A DNA stretch of 64,000 bases from an uncultured Steroidobacter sp. (GCA_938008435.1 CALLKK010000018.1:186001-250000), one strand, 5' to 3'. Positions 26,955 to 35,938 are shown, numbered from the stretch's first letter. Made by a program: numbers and translations. The notes: a model not told the origin generated them from the sequence alone.

Positions 26955-27332
26955 CTAGCCTTCGTGCCGCTCGAGATACAAGTAGATGTAGCCGATGACG
27001 AGCAGCACGCAGAGGCTCCAGGCGAGCGCGATCGTACCGGCCGCCGCAAGGAGCACGAACACGTCCAAGGACGATGCGTGCGAAGAGAGATTGCCGGCCG
27101 CGCCCGTCATGGCGAGAGCGAGGGCGCTGCTCAGCACCCAGCGCACCATGTACCCAGGCAGGTACATGCGCATACTGCGATTGTGACGATAGGCTGCCGC
27201 GCGGGCGAGCCGATCGCCGCGCGTTGCGTCCTTGAAGAGCCAAAACGGCCACAAATAGCGAAACAGCACGACCGAAAACGGCATGTCTTCATAACCCGAA
27301 CCGGTGGGGCCGATGTCGGCGTGCTGAGTCAT
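26955..27332 (-). CDS. Small membrane protein of unknown function
   Basis: A 125-residue protein that I do not recognise. It has hydrophobic segments near residues 17-32, 60-78 and 89-118, and an Arg-rich stretch between (RGDRLARAAAYRHNRSMRMY). The last segment ends in YIYLYLERHEG. It is convergent with the YkgJ gene and 126 bases from the PhzF-like gene on the same strand. Coding potential is supported by the open frame and by membrane topology only. Confidence 0.6.
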   Translation of the reverse strand: MTQHADIGPTGSGYEDMPFSVVLFRYLWPFWLFKDATRGDRLARAAAYRHNRSMRMYLPGYMVRWVLSSALALAMTGAAGNLSSHASSLDVFVLLAAAGTIALAWSLCVLLVIGYIYLYLERHEG

Positions 27333-27458
27333 TGCTGTTCACTCGCCATGCGCACCATCTCTTCCCATAGATGGGCGACGGCAAGGGTTGGTTCCGTAGC
27401 GTGCAGCGCTGCACCACATCGGTGCTTCGTGCAACGCGACGAGCCGAGGAGCGCTCGC

Positions 27459-28313
27459 TCAGAACGTGAATGTGCCGCGACCGAGCTCGATCACCTCGCC
27501 GCTGACGAAGATGCGTTGCTCGGCATCGACTTCGAGATATAGCGTCGAAGGGCGTCCCACGCACTCGCCCTGCGAGATCTCGAGGCGCTGAGGCAGCGTG
27601 CTGCCGGTCGCAATCAGCCAGCCGCCGAGATTCGCCGCAGCCGAGCCCGTGGCGGGATCTTCGACGATGTTCGTTCCTTGCGTGAAGAAGAAGCGGCTGA
27701 GCACCGTCGTTGCGCTCGTCCTGGCGAACACGTAGACCGCCCTGTTTTCCTCGTCTTGGGCAAGCGCAGCGAGCTTGCCCACATCGGGCGCGGCAGCCTC
27801 TACGGCTCGGGCCGACGCGAGCGGCACGATCAGCTGCTCTTTGCCGGCGGCAACCCAAAGCGGCGGCGCTGCGATGTCGTGCGGCGCAAGTCCCAACGCA
27901 GCCGCCAATGCTTCGCGCGGGACTTCGCACGCACGGGTCTGCGCCGGATTCGCTTGCAGCGTCCAGCGATTGCCTTGCGCTCGCACGGGAATCACGCCTG
28001 CCGTCATTTCGAGCGTCGCCTGATCGCCGCAGCGCCCCAGCGCTCGGCAAGCGTGCGCCGAGCCGAGCGTCGGATGGCCGGCGAAGGGCATTTCGTACGT
28101 CGGCGTGAAGATGCGCACGCGCGCGTCGGCGCGCGCCGAAGGCAGCAGGAACGTCGTCTCCGACAGATTGAGCTGACGTGCCAGGCGTTGCATCGTGTCC
28201 GTAGCGAGCCCAGCGCCGTTCTCGAAGACGCAGAGCGGATTGCCCGACAGCGGATCGCCGTTGCGCGTGAAGACGTTGAGGATGCGGTATGCGAGCGTCA
28301 CCATGTGGATCAT
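27459..28313 (-). CDS. PhzF-family isomerase
   Basis: A protein of about 284 residues of the PhzF/diaminopimelate-epimerase fold. YRILNVFTRNGDPLSGNPLCVF and the acid in LNLSETTFLLP are the conserved active-site segments; EDPATGSAAANLGGWL is the second half-site (family motif DPATGSA). Members isomerise small hydroxylated acids; in phenazine producers PhzF acts on DHHA, but most members, as probably here, lack a known substrate. The start is uncertain: ATG 28313, ATG 28304 or TTG 28322. No phenazine genes are nearby. Confidence 0.88.
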   Translation of the reverse strand: MIHMVTLAYRILNVFTRNGDPLSGNPLCVFENGAGLATDTMQRLARQLNLSETTFLLPSARADARVRIFTPTYEMPFAGHPTLGSAHACRALGRCGDQATLEMTAGVIPVRAQGNRWTLQANPAQTRACEVPREALAAALGLAPHDIAAPPLWVAAGKEQLIVPLASARAVEAAAPDVGKLAALAQDEENRAVYVFARTSATTVLSRFFFTQGTNIVEDPATGSAAANLGGWLIATGSTLPQRLEISQGECVGRPSTLYLEVDAEQRIFVSGEVIELGRGTFTF

Positions 28314-28427
28314 CCAACGCAAGTGCCAACGCGTACCTTTCTATACGCAGCGGCAGCGGCGGTTAAGAGACAGAGTGCGCGTACCGGCGCCGTCACAGTT
28401 GCGTGCGGCGCTTGCGGCGTTGGTGCA

Positions 28428-29795
28428 TCAACGTGTTTGCTTCGGTACGGGGCCGAGCTGCAGGTGGATGAGCTGCTCGGCGCGGACGAAATCGATCTCG
28501 GCCAGCGCCTGCGCGTTTTCGGTGAGCGTATCGAGGATGGCTTCTTGAATGCGGCCGCGCTCGAACGCGACTCGATAGGGGATTTCGTCGTGGAACATCA
28601 CCATCGAGTAGCGCGGTACGAAATGGTCGGGGAAGCGGCGTTCGAGCTCGAGCGACAATGCCTTCTTGAGCGCGAACTTGGGGTGACGCACGGTGTCGCG
28701 CATCTCGACATAGTTTTCGAGCGCCATGTCCGCAATCGCTTCGGTGTTCGGTTGGCGCTGCCGCTCGAATTGCGCGAAGGCCTCGCGCCAGCTCGAAGCG
28801 CCAGCCAGGAGCTCATCGAGCTCGCGGCAGTCTTCGAATGCAGCGTTCATGCCTTGGCCGTGAAAGGGCGTGATCGCGTGCGCGGCATCGCCCAGGAGCA
28901 CGACTTCATCGGCGAGATGCCAGCGCTTGCAGCGAATCGTGCCCATGACGCCGACGGGGCGCGCCGCAAACTCATTGGCGAGGTCGGGCATGAGCTCGTA
29001 TGCATCGGGGAACTGTTCCGCGAAGAATGCGTCCACGGCGGCGGCATCGGTCAGGCTTGCAAAGCTCGGGTTCCCGTCGGCGGCAAGAAACAGCGTGACC
29101 GTAAAGCTCCCATCGACATTGGGCAGGGCAATGAGCATGAACCCGCCGCGCGGCCAGATGTGCAGCGCATTCTTCTCGATGCGATGGCGTGCACCGTCGC
29201 GTGCGGGCAGCGTGAGCTCCTTGTACGCATGCGGCAGGAGCTCTTCCGAGCACGGAATGCGCAGCTGCTCGACGGCCGCTCGTCGCAGCACCGAGCCGGC
29301 GCCGTCTGCGCCGATGACTTTGCCAAGCGGGCGTTCCCGGCGCACACCAGCGGCCTCGTCGGCGAACACCAGCGTTCCGGCCACAAAGTCGACGTCGACG
29401 AGCGCGTGACGAAAGTGAATCACCGCGCCGGCTTGCTCTGCCGCATCGAGCAGCACATGGTTGAGTCCCGGTCGCGAGATCGAATAAATGACTTCGTGTT
29501 CGCGCTGACCGTACGGGATGAAGGACAGCGCACCGTCGAGGTCGTGCAACAAGCGCCCGCGCATCGGGATCAGCAGCGGCAGCACGGCTTCCATGACGCC
29601 GGCCGCTTCGAGTGCGCGAATGCCGCGCGCTGCAAGCGCGAGATTGATCGAGCGACCGGCCGGGATCGGCGTGCGGCGCATATCGGGGAGACGTTCGAAC
29701 ACCTGCACGCGATGCCCGCGCTTGGCGAGCAGCACGGCCATGAGGCTTCCGGCGAGCCCCGCGCCAACGATCGTTACGTCTTGCGATGAACGCAT
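28428..29795 (-). CDS. kmo: Kynurenine 3-monooxygenase
   Basis: A 455-residue FAD monooxygenase that hydroxylates L-kynurenine to 3-hydroxykynurenine. The Rossmann motif VTIVGAGLAGSLMAVLLAKR, RSINLALAARG, and LLGDAAHAITPFHGQGMNAA, followed by EDCRELDELL, are typical of KMO. A C-terminal hydrophobic or amphipathic segment follows. ATG 29795 is taken; TTG 29810 would add five residues. It is the last gene of the haaO-formamidase-kynU-kmo operon, 21 bases after kynU. Confidence 0.93.
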   Translation of the reverse strand: MRSSQDVTIVGAGLAGSLMAVLLAKRGHRVQVFERLPDMRRTPIPAGRSINLALAARGIRALEAAGVMEAVLPLLIPMRGRLLHDLDGALSFIPYGQREHEVIYSISRPGLNHVLLDAAEQAGAVIHFRHALVDVDFVAGTLVFADEAAGVRRERPLGKVIGADGAGSVLRRAAVEQLRIPCSEELLPHAYKELTLPARDGARHRIEKNALHIWPRGGFMLIALPNVDGSFTVTLFLAADGNPSFASLTDAAAVDAFFAEQFPDAYELMPDLANEFAARPVGVMGTIRCKRWHLADEVVLLGDAAHAITPFHGQGMNAAFEDCRELDELLAGASSWREAFAQFERQRQPNTEAIADMALENYVEMRDTVRHPKFALKKALSLELERRFPDHFVPRYSMVMFHDEIPYRVAFERGRIQEAILDTLTENAQALAEIDFVRAEQLIHLQLGPVPKQTR

Positions 29796-29816
29796 CTTCT
29801 TGTCAGGCAATCGGCG

Positions 29817-31091
29817 TCAAGCGCACGAGCGGCGCAGCGCGCCGGCGAACTCCCAAACGTCCACGAACGTGTTGTAAAGCGGCACGGGCGCGAGGCGGAT
29901 GACATCCGGTTCACGCCAATCGCACACATAGCCGTCGGCCGTGAGACGCTCGTACACGCTGCGAGCAGCCTCGCGCGAGCGCTTCAAGCGCAGCGACAGC
30001 TGGCAGCCGCGGCGTTCGGGATCGCTCGGCGTGAGGATCTCGATATGCTCGTCCAGCCACGTGCGAATGAGCCATTCGAGATATCCAGTAAGCCGCACGG
30101 ACTTACCGCGCAATGCGTCGATGCCGGCACGGTCGAACAAGTCGAGCGAGGCGATGAGCGGCGTGGCGGCCAAGATCGGCGGATTCGAGAGCTGCCATCC
30201 TTCGGCGCCGGGCAACGGCACGAACGCATCCGGCATCGCAAAGCGCGTGCGCTTGTCGTGTCCCCACCATCCGCCGAAGCGCGGCAGGTCGAACGCATCG
30301 GCGTAACGTTCGTGCACGAAGACGCCTCCGAGCGCGCCTGGTCCGCCGTTCAAATACTTGTAGCCGCACCACACGGCGAAGTCGACGTCCCAATCGTGAA
30401 GGCGTAGCGGCAAGTTGCCCATCGCATGCGCGAGATCGAGGCCGACGACGCAACCGTGTTTGTGCGCGCAGGCCGTGATGCTGGCGATGTCGAAGTATTC
30501 GCCCGTCAGGTATTGCACGCCGGGCAGCAGCACGAGCGCGATTTCTTCGGCGTGTGCGTCGATGGCTGCACAGATGTCGGCCGTCCCGAAGACGTGGGCA
30601 GTGCCGCGCGGCGCTACTTCGAGCAGTGTCGCCGCGGCGTCGTAACCGCGTTGCTGCAGGTGAGTGCGCACCGCATAGCGATCGGATGGAAATGCACCTT
30701 GCTCGATGAGAATCTTGCAGCGGCGACCCTGCGGCCGATAGAACGTCGCGAGCATCAGGTGCAGATTTACCGTCAAAGAGTTCATCGCCACGACTTCGCT
30801 CGGCGTGGCGCCGGCGAGCCGCGCGAGCGCCGGCGTCAGCAGCTCATGGTAGGACAGCCACGGGCGCTTCGATGCGAAGTGGCCTTCTACGCCGAGGCGC
30901 GCCCAGGCATCGAGCTCCTCGTCGATCAGCTGGCGTACACGCTTCGGTTGCAGGCCGAGCGAGTGGCCGCAGAGATACGTGGCCGGCGTGCCGCTCGGAC
31001 CGTGCGGCAGGAGAAACTCGTTGCGCAACGGTGCGAGCGCATCCTCGGCGTCCTGTTGCTCGGCAAAGCGCCGATCGGGCGAAAACGTCAT
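29817..31091 (-). CDS. kynU: Kynureninase
   Basis: A 424-residue PLP enzyme that cleaves 3-hydroxykynurenine to 3-hydroxyanthranilate and alanine. TYLCGHSLGLQPKRV, NSLTVNLHLMLATFY and DLAHAMGNLPLRLHDWDVDF, followed by WCGYKYLNGGPGALG (with the PLP lysine), are diagnostic. Its ATG overlaps the stop of the upstream gene by four bases (ATGA). Together with kmo and haaO it forms the tryptophan-to-quinolinate route. Confidence 0.96.
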   Translation of the reverse strand: MTFSPDRRFAEQQDAEDALAPLRNEFLLPHGPSGTPATYLCGHSLGLQPKRVRQLIDEELDAWARLGVEGHFASKRPWLSYHELLTPALARLAGATPSEVVAMNSLTVNLHLMLATFYRPQGRRCKILIEQGAFPSDRYAVRTHLQQRGYDAAATLLEVAPRGTAHVFGTADICAAIDAHAEEIALVLLPGVQYLTGEYFDIASITACAHKHGCVVGLDLAHAMGNLPLRLHDWDVDFAVWCGYKYLNGGPGALGGVFVHERYADAFDLPRFGGWWGHDKRTRFAMPDAFVPLPGAEGWQLSNPPILAATPLIASLDLFDRAGIDALRGKSVRLTGYLEWLIRTWLDEHIEILTPSDPERRGCQLSLRLKRSREAARSVYERLTADGYVCDWREPDVIRLAPVPLYNTFVDVWEFAGALRRSCA

Positions 31092-31915
31092 AGCGGGCGC
31101 AGCGGCAGTAACACCGGACGGCTCGGGGCCGCATCGGCGACGAACGGAGCGATTTGCAGATTGAGCAGATACGGACCGTCCGCCAGCGTATTCGGCACGT
31201 AGGCGAGCTCGGTGACGGTCGCGTGCACGCGCGTCGCGTGCGTCGTTTCGACTGAGCCCGGCGCGACGTTCCAGAAGATGCGATGCGCGGTGAGCCGTCC
31301 CTCGTCATCGGCGCGATCGAGCGAAGGCAGATCCGTCACGAGATGCTCGATGCCTGCTGCTACGATCCAGCGCATCGCTTCGGCCGAAAAAAACGGCGCG
31401 GGCGCGCGATCGTAGTTGCGATGCAATTTCGATTCGTCGTTGGGCGTCGTGCGGACGACGAGCGCGGTGAAGCCGGTGAATTGCAACTTGTCCGCTGCGC
31501 TCGCGAGCGCAGCGCGCGTGACCAGTCGGTCGTCAGGACGCGGTGCGGGAGTGCTCGTCTCGCTCGTGTCGGCTGCGCGCACCGGGTCGACGGTGACGAG
31601 GAGCGCAACGTGCAGCGGCGATCGATACGCGTCGCGCACGCTGAGCGGCTCGCCGGTGATATGGCCGACGCATTCGGTGTGGGTGCCGTTGCAATGGGGC
31701 GTGAGCGAGTAGCTCGCGCAATTGCAGCTCCCGCCTGCGCGCACGTCGCCGACGAAGCTGCCAGCGCGCAGCACTTTCGCACTCGCGGGCGCAGCGCCGA
31801 AAAAGCTCGGCTGCGCGCCGTCGAATGCGAGCGGAATGGAGAGATCGTGCTGCTCCGGCCCGGCGCGCCAGCGTTGCGCGCCGATCTCCACGTAAACGGC
31901 CCCGGTCTTGCTCAT
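31088..31915 (-). CDS. Cyclase-family metal hydrolase, probable kynurenine formamidase
   Basis: A 275-residue protein of the cyclase superfamily, to which bacterial kynurenine formamidase (KynB) belongs. The metal-site motif appears as HCNGTHTECVGHI, a variant of the family's HxGTHxDxPxH, and LVTDLPSLDRADDEG follows later. It is longer than typical KynB (about 210 residues) and differs in detail. The assignment to N-formylkynurenine hydrolysis therefore rests mainly on its place between haaO and kynU, with ATGA overlaps at both ends. The call to the family is firmer than the call to the reaction. Confidence 0.75.
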   Translation of the reverse strand: MSKTGAVYVEIGAQRWRAGPEQHDLSIPLAFDGAQPSFFGAAPASAKVLRAGSFVGDVRAGGSCNCASYSLTPHCNGTHTECVGHITGEPLSVRDAYRSPLHVALLVTVDPVRAADTSETSTPAPRPDDRLVTRAALASAADKLQFTGFTALVVRTTPNDESKLHRNYDRAPAPFFSAEAMRWIVAAGIEHLVTDLPSLDRADDEGRLTAHRIFWNVAPGSVETTHATRVHATVTELAYVPNTLADGPYLLNLQIAPFVADAAPSRPVLLPLRPL

Positions 31916-32427
31916 GGACGCTTCGGTGCCGGCGCTCCGCAGGCAGGGCAGGTGCTGTACTTGGGGTTGCCGTAGAATCGCTCGAAGATCGGCGGCAGCT
32001 GCTTTTCGATGTCCGACACGTGCAGATACTCCGCGTAGAGCGGGTACTGGCAGTGATCGCAGTACCAGAGAAAGCCGTCTTGTTCGTCGGGCCGGCGCTT
32101 GCGTTCGATGACGAGGCCGACGGTGTTGGCGAAGCGCTGGGGCGAATGCGGCACTCTGGCCGGCAGCAGAAAGACTTCGCCTTCGCGGATCGGGATGTCG
32201 ACGCGCTCGCCATCCTGGATGGTCCGCAGGACCATGTCGCCTTCGATTTGATAGAAGAATTCCTCGCCCGGATCGTCGTGATAGTCGGTCCGCGAGTTGG
32301 GACCGCCGACGACCATGATGATGAACTCGGAGTCGCGAAATACCAGCTTGTTGCACACCGGCGGCTTGAGATACTCGCGGTGTGCATCGATCCAGGCGCG
32401 GAAATTGAAGGGTTTGAGGGCGCTCAT
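31912..32427 (-). CDS. haaO: 3-hydroxyanthranilate 3,4-dioxygenase
   Basis: A 171-residue cupin that opens 3-hydroxyanthranilate to the precursor of quinolinate. The Fe(II) cupin site shows as GPNSRTDYHDDPGEEFFYQ with RVPHSPQRFAN, and the C-terminal rubredoxin-like knot CDHC...CPACG is that of the bacterial enzyme. ATG 32427 has CAGGAGA at about 32435-32441. It is the first gene of the operon and overlaps the next gene by four bases. Quinolinate would feed NAD synthesis through NadC, which is not in the window. Confidence 0.96.
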   Translation of the reverse strand: MSALKPFNFRAWIDAHREYLKPPVCNKLVFRDSEFIIMVVGGPNSRTDYHDDPGEEFFYQIEGDMVLRTIQDGERVDIPIREGEVFLLPARVPHSPQRFANTVGLVIERKRRPDEQDGFLWYCDHCQYPLYAEYLHVSDIEKQLPPIFERFYGNPKYSTCPACGAPAPKRP

Positions 32428-32447
32428 GTCGTGGTTCTCCTGCGTGG

Positions 32448-32453
32448 AGTATA
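32448..32453 (-). promoter_or_regulatory. Possible -10 element of the kynurenine operon
   Basis: On the minus strand, TATACT lies 20 bases upstream of the haaO ATG. The start of transcription would be about 14 bases before the ATG, with the CAGGAGA ribosome site just inside the message. No convincing -35 was found, so a regulator or an unusual promoter is possible. Confidence 0.35.
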
Positions 32454-32549
32454 GCCTTGCTCCAGCGTCCCGGGCCGGTGCGGTTGCTGCGGCTTGTTTT
32501 CGCGCGTGCCGCTCGGAGAATGGCAAGGTCAGAACGCTACGGTGACGCA

Positions 32550-33179
32550 ATGACTCTACGAACGACAGTCACGGCGGGGATGCTCCTCCTGCTCGGCACG
32601 ATCGCGACCCGCGCTGACGAAGCTGCGCCCGTCCAAGCGATCTGGAAGCCGCAGGAATTCACTTTCTACTATCAAAGCTTCACGACGTTCTACTCGTGCG
32701 AGAGCCTCGAGAACAAGCTGGAGCAGATTCTGCGGCAGATGGGCGTCAAAGCGCAGGTGCGCGTGCGCTCGGTGGACTGCGGGCGCGGCCCGGTACGTTT
32801 TCCGCAAGCGGAGATCCAGCTGCTTGCGCCGGTCGAGGCGACGCCTGAGGCGCTCGAGGAGCTGAAGAAGGGCGAGAGCAAGCGCGAGCTCATCGCGCGC
32901 GTCTCGGGCGATCGCGCCAAAGTGGCCGAGCTCACTGAACAATTTCCCGCGCAATGGCAGCGCGTGACGATCGGACGCGGGCGCGGTACGGCGAGCCTTG
33001 AAGGCGGGGACTGCGAGCTGCTCGATCAGGTCAAGCGCAAGATCCTGCCGAAGCTCGCGGTGCGCGTGGTCGAGGACAGCATGCCGTGTCCGGCCAGTCC
33101 CAATCCGCTCGTGCGCCCGACGCTGGTGGTCGACGCGCTGATCCCGATGCCCAAGCCCGACGATGCGCCGGCCAACTAG
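32550..33179 (+). CDS. Exported protein of unknown function
   Basis: A 209-residue protein with a signal peptide (TLRTTVTAGMLLLLGTIATR, ending near residue 22). The mature part is charged and soluble, with four cysteines (in FYSCESLEN, RSVDCGRG, GGDCELLD and SMPCPA) that could form two disulfides in the periplasm. Charge-rich helix (EALEELKKGESKRELIARV) lies in the middle. I do not recognise the family. It is divergent from haaO and convergent with apaH. ATG 32550 is chosen because it starts the signal peptide. Confidence 0.65.
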   Translation: MTLRTTVTAGMLLLLGTIATRADEAAPVQAIWKPQEFTFYYQSFTTFYSCESLENKLEQILRQMGVKAQVRVRSVDCGRGPVRFPQAEIQLLAPVEATPEALEELKKGESKRELIARVSGDRAKVAELTEQFPAQWQRVTIGRGRGTASLEGGDCELLDQVKRKILPKLAVRVVEDSMPCPASPNPLVRPTLVVDALIPMPKPDDAPAN

Positions 33180-33212
33180 CGAGACGTCGCCGCGCGAGAT
33201 GTAACGGCGCCT

Positions 33213-34043
33213 TTAGAGGCTCAGGCCCGACGACGAGCACGCCACGAAGAACGGCTCGGCTGGCGCATCGAGCCTCACGGCGCACAGGCGCTGTCCCCAC
33301 ACGCAGCCGGTGTCGATGGCGAGCACGCCATCCTCGAGGTGATAGCCGAGCGCCGACCAGTGGCCGCAGACGATGCGCAAGCCGCGCGAGCGTCGGTTCG
33401 GCATTCTGAACCACGGGATCAGATGCGCCGGTGCGGCAGCGAGCGTGCCTTTGTATTCGAGATCGAGCGAACCGTCGGCGCGGCAGAAGCGCATGCGCGT
33501 CAGGCAATTGGTGATGAAGCGCAGCCGCTCGACTCCCGCGAGGTCCTCGGACCAGCGATCGGGCCGATTCCCGTACATGTTCGCGAAGAGCTCTTTGGCG
33601 CGGGCTTCGTCGCGGAGCGCGGCTTCGAGTTCGCGCGCGCAGCGGCACGCCGTGTCGAGATCCCATTCGGGCGCCAGCCCCGCGTGGACCATCACATATC
33701 CGAGCGCAGGGTCGTGATGCAGCATCGGCCGCTCGCGCAACCATGCAAGCAGCTCATCGCGGTCGGGCGCGCTCAGGATCTCATCCAGCGTGTCCTTGGC
33801 TTTGGGGCGCGCGTTGCCGTATGCCGTCGCGAGCAGGTGCAAATCGTGATTGCCGAGCACGACGACCGCCGCGTCGCCGAGCGCCTTGATCCTGCGCAGA
33901 ACGGCGAGCGATTTCGGTCCGCGATTGACGAGATCGCCGACGAGCCAGAGCTTGTCGGCGGCCGGATCGAACTCGATGAGATCGAGCATCCGCGCCAGCT
34001 CGTCGTCGCATCCTTGCACGTCTCCGATCGCGTAGGTGGCCAT
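33213..34043 (-). CDS. apaH: Diadenosine tetraphosphatase (symmetrical), ApaH
   Basis: A 276-residue phosphoesterase that splits Ap4A symmetrically and removes Np4 caps from RNA. The metal site is complete: GDVQGC, GDLVNRGPKS and GNHDLHLL, with CGHWSALGYH further on. It is the last gene of the lptD-to-apaH operon. ATG 34043 gives the family N-terminus ATYAIGDVQGC. Confidence 0.97.
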   Translation of the reverse strand: MATYAIGDVQGCDDELARMLDLIEFDPAADKLWLVGDLVNRGPKSLAVLRRIKALGDAAVVVLGNHDLHLLATAYGNARPKAKDTLDEILSAPDRDELLAWLRERPMLHHDPALGYVMVHAGLAPEWDLDTACRCARELEAALRDEARAKELFANMYGNRPDRWSEDLAGVERLRFITNCLTRMRFCRADGSLDLEYKGTLAAAPAHLIPWFRMPNRRSRGLRIVCGHWSALGYHLEDGVLAIDTGCVWGQRLCAVRLDAPAEPFFVACSSSGLSL

Positions 34044-34083
34044 GCCGTTCGGTGTCGCCGTCTCGTGCGCTCGTGGCGCCGAC

Positions 34084-34527
34084 CTAGTGAAGCGTGCCGG
34101 GTCTTGCCAACGTGAACGGCGCGATCGGCACGTCGAAGAGCGAGCCGTCGTCGGCGAGCATCTGATAGCTGCCTTGCATCGCACCGACGGGCGTTTCGAG
34201 CACGGCGCCGCTCGAATAGCGAAAGCCTTGCCCAGGCAGGAGATACGGCTGCTCGCCGACGACGCCTTCGCCGTGCACTTCTTTGACCTTGCCGTTTGCG
34301 TCCGTGATCAGCCAGTGACGCGACAGGAGACGCGCGGGCACTTGGCCCTCGTTACGGATCGTGATCGTGTACGAGAACGCGTAGTGCTGCTCCTCGGGTT
34401 TCGATTGGTCGCTGAGGTAGCTGGTGACGACATCGACGCGAATGCGATGCCGCGACGAATCGTCGCTGCGCTGCGCGGGATCGAGATGAGCCGTCCCGGG
34501 TTCGCCGGTCTTGGGTGTCTGTGACAT
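34084..34527 (-). CDS. apaG: ApaG-domain protein (Co2+/Mg2+ efflux-associated)
   Basis: A 147-residue protein with the fibronectin-like ApaG domain: AFSYTITIRNEGQVPARLLS, RHWLITDANGKVKEV and VLETPVGAMQGSYQM. The physiological role is not settled. The N-terminal 25 residues before IRVDVVTSYL are an extension compared with E. coli ApaG (125 residues). It lies 40 bases upstream of apaH, as in the conserved order rsmA-apaG-apaH. Confidence 0.93.
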   Translation of the reverse strand: MSQTPKTGEPGTAHLDPAQRSDDSSRHRIRVDVVTSYLSDQSKPEEQHYAFSYTITIRNEGQVPARLLSRHWLITDANGKVKEVHGEGVVGEQPYLLPGQGFRYSSGAVLETPVGAMQGSYQMLADDGSLFDVPIAPFTLARPGTLH

Positions 34528-34634
34528 AGGAGAGAACTGCGCGAGGCGGGCGCATTCTAGCAGCGATCCGGCTCGTCCTTGCCTGAACGCCGTGTGGGGC
34601 TGGGCCCGTGGATTGGGAGCCCTCGAGCGTCCCC

Positions 34635-35066
34635 TCAGTGGAGCCGCACTGCCAGCACGTCGCATGGCGCGGCGTGCAGCACGGCATCTTCTGTGAAATT
34701 GAGCAGCAGCGCGAGGCCATGCCGCTCGCGGCTGCCGAGCACGATGAGATCGCTGCCGAGCCGCTGTGCGGTGCGGACGATCTCGACTTTGATGCCGCCG
34801 GTTTCGACGAGCTGCGGACAATGCTCGAGACCGAGCTTGACGGCCAGCTCGCGCAGGCGCGTGCGGGCGCGCTCGACGAGCTCGCTTTCGATCTGAATGG
34901 TCGGCAGCAGAGCTTCGCCCATGGGCTCGACTGGCACGTATTCGACGACGTGAAGGAGCGTGATCTGCGCGCCGTAGCGCTCCGCGATCGACTTGGCTCG
35001 TCTGCCGATGACTTCGCTGTCCTCGGACAGGTCCACGACCAGGAGAATATTGCGATAGTCGGTCAT
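34635..35066 (-). CDS. Universal stress protein (UspA family)
   Basis: A 143-residue protein starting TDYRNILLVVDLSEDSEV, with the nucleotide-binding motif LGSDLIVLGSRERHGLALLL near the C-terminus (family G-2x-G-9x-G(S/T)). ATG 35066 is preceded by GAGGGAGG. It is inserted between rsmA and apaG, which are neighbours in most gammaproteobacteria. Leaders on either side (87 and 107 bases) would allow separate expression. Confidence 0.9.
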   Translation of the reverse strand: MTDYRNILLVVDLSEDSEVIGRRAKSIAERYGAQITLLHVVEYVPVEPMGEALLPTIQIESELVERARTRLRELAVKLGLEHCPQLVETGGIKVEIVRTAQRLGSDLIVLGSRERHGLALLLNFTEDAVLHAAPCDVLAVRLH

Positions 35067-35153
35067 CGCGCCTCCCTCGATCCGCACGGACGTGCTGTCC
35101 AGCCGATTATATAGAAGAACGCATCGTCCGCCGGTGCGGCGCTCGGATGGGCG

Positions 35154-35936
35154 CTAGCGCTTCTTGGCCAGCTGCTCGGCGAGCGCGGCGTAGCCCAAGG
35201 GGGTGACGGTTTCCGCGCGTGCGCCCGGATCGAGACCGGCCGCTGCGATATCGGCTTCTTCGAGCAACGGACGCAGGCTGTTGCGTAACGTCTTGCGCCG
35301 CTGCGAGAACGCGGCCGCCACGACGATGCCGTATTCGCGCGCGTGCTCTTGCGGCACCGCGGGTTGCTCGTAGGGCGTCAAACGCACGAAGCTCGAGACG
35401 ACCTTCGGCGGCGGACGAAATGCGCCGGGCCCGATGTCGAACAACGGCTCGACGCGCAGCCACGGCGCGAGCATCACGCTCAGGCGTCCGTAGTGCTCGG
35501 AACCGGGCGTTGCCGCCATGCGCTGGACGACTTCTTTCTGCAGCATCACGTGCAAATCGAGCAGATGCTCGCGCTGCTCGATCAGGCGAAAGAGCAGCGG
35601 CGTCGAGATGTTGTAGGGCAGGTTGCCGACGACGCGCAGAAGTCGCGTATCGGTGCGAAGGCTGGCGAGGTCGAAGTCGAGCACATCGGCTTCATGCACG
35701 TGCAGCGCACCGGGACGCTGCGGCTGACTCTCGAGGTGGCGGATCGCATCGCGATCGATCTCGATGGCATGGAGCTCGCGCACGTGCTCGAGCAGCGGAA
35801 AGGTGATGGCGCCGAGACCGGGGCCGATCTCGACCAACGCATCGTCCGGACGCGGCGCGACCGCTGCGACGATGCGGCCGATGACGCCGCGGTCGTGCAG
35901 GAAGTGCTGGCCGAATCGTTTGCGGGCGATGTGCAT
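35154..35936 (-). CDS. rsmA: 16S rRNA dimethyladenosine transferase RsmA (KsgA)
   Basis: A 260-residue methyltransferase that dimethylates A1518 and A1519 of 16S rRNA. RKRFGQHFLHD, VEIGPGLGAITFPLLEH (SAM site) and the catalytic GNLPYNISTPLLF are present. It follows pdxA by two bases, in the standard surA-pdxA-rsmA order. Confidence 0.98.
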   Translation of the reverse strand: MHIARKRFGQHFLHDRGVIGRIVAAVAPRPDDALVEIGPGLGAITFPLLEHVRELHAIEIDRDAIRHLESQPQRPGALHVHEADVLDFDLASLRTDTRLLRVVGNLPYNISTPLLFRLIEQREHLLDLHVMLQKEVVQRMAATPGSEHYGRLSVMLAPWLRVEPLFDIGPGAFRPPPKVVSSFVRLTPYEQPAVPQEHAREYGIVVAAAFSQRRKTLRNSLRPLLEEADIAAAGLDPGARAETVTPLGYAALAEQLAKKR

Positions 35937-35938
35937 CG

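Noticed and set aside
27459..28313. Phenazine biosynthesis because of the PhzF-like gene
   Set aside because: No other phz genes are present and most PhzF-family members are not in phenazine clusters.
27678..29789. A 703-codon open frame on the plus strand opposite kmo and the PhzF gene
   Set aside because: It lies antisense to two well-recognised genes, is rich in Arg/His/Ala and matches no family; it is a high-GC shadow.
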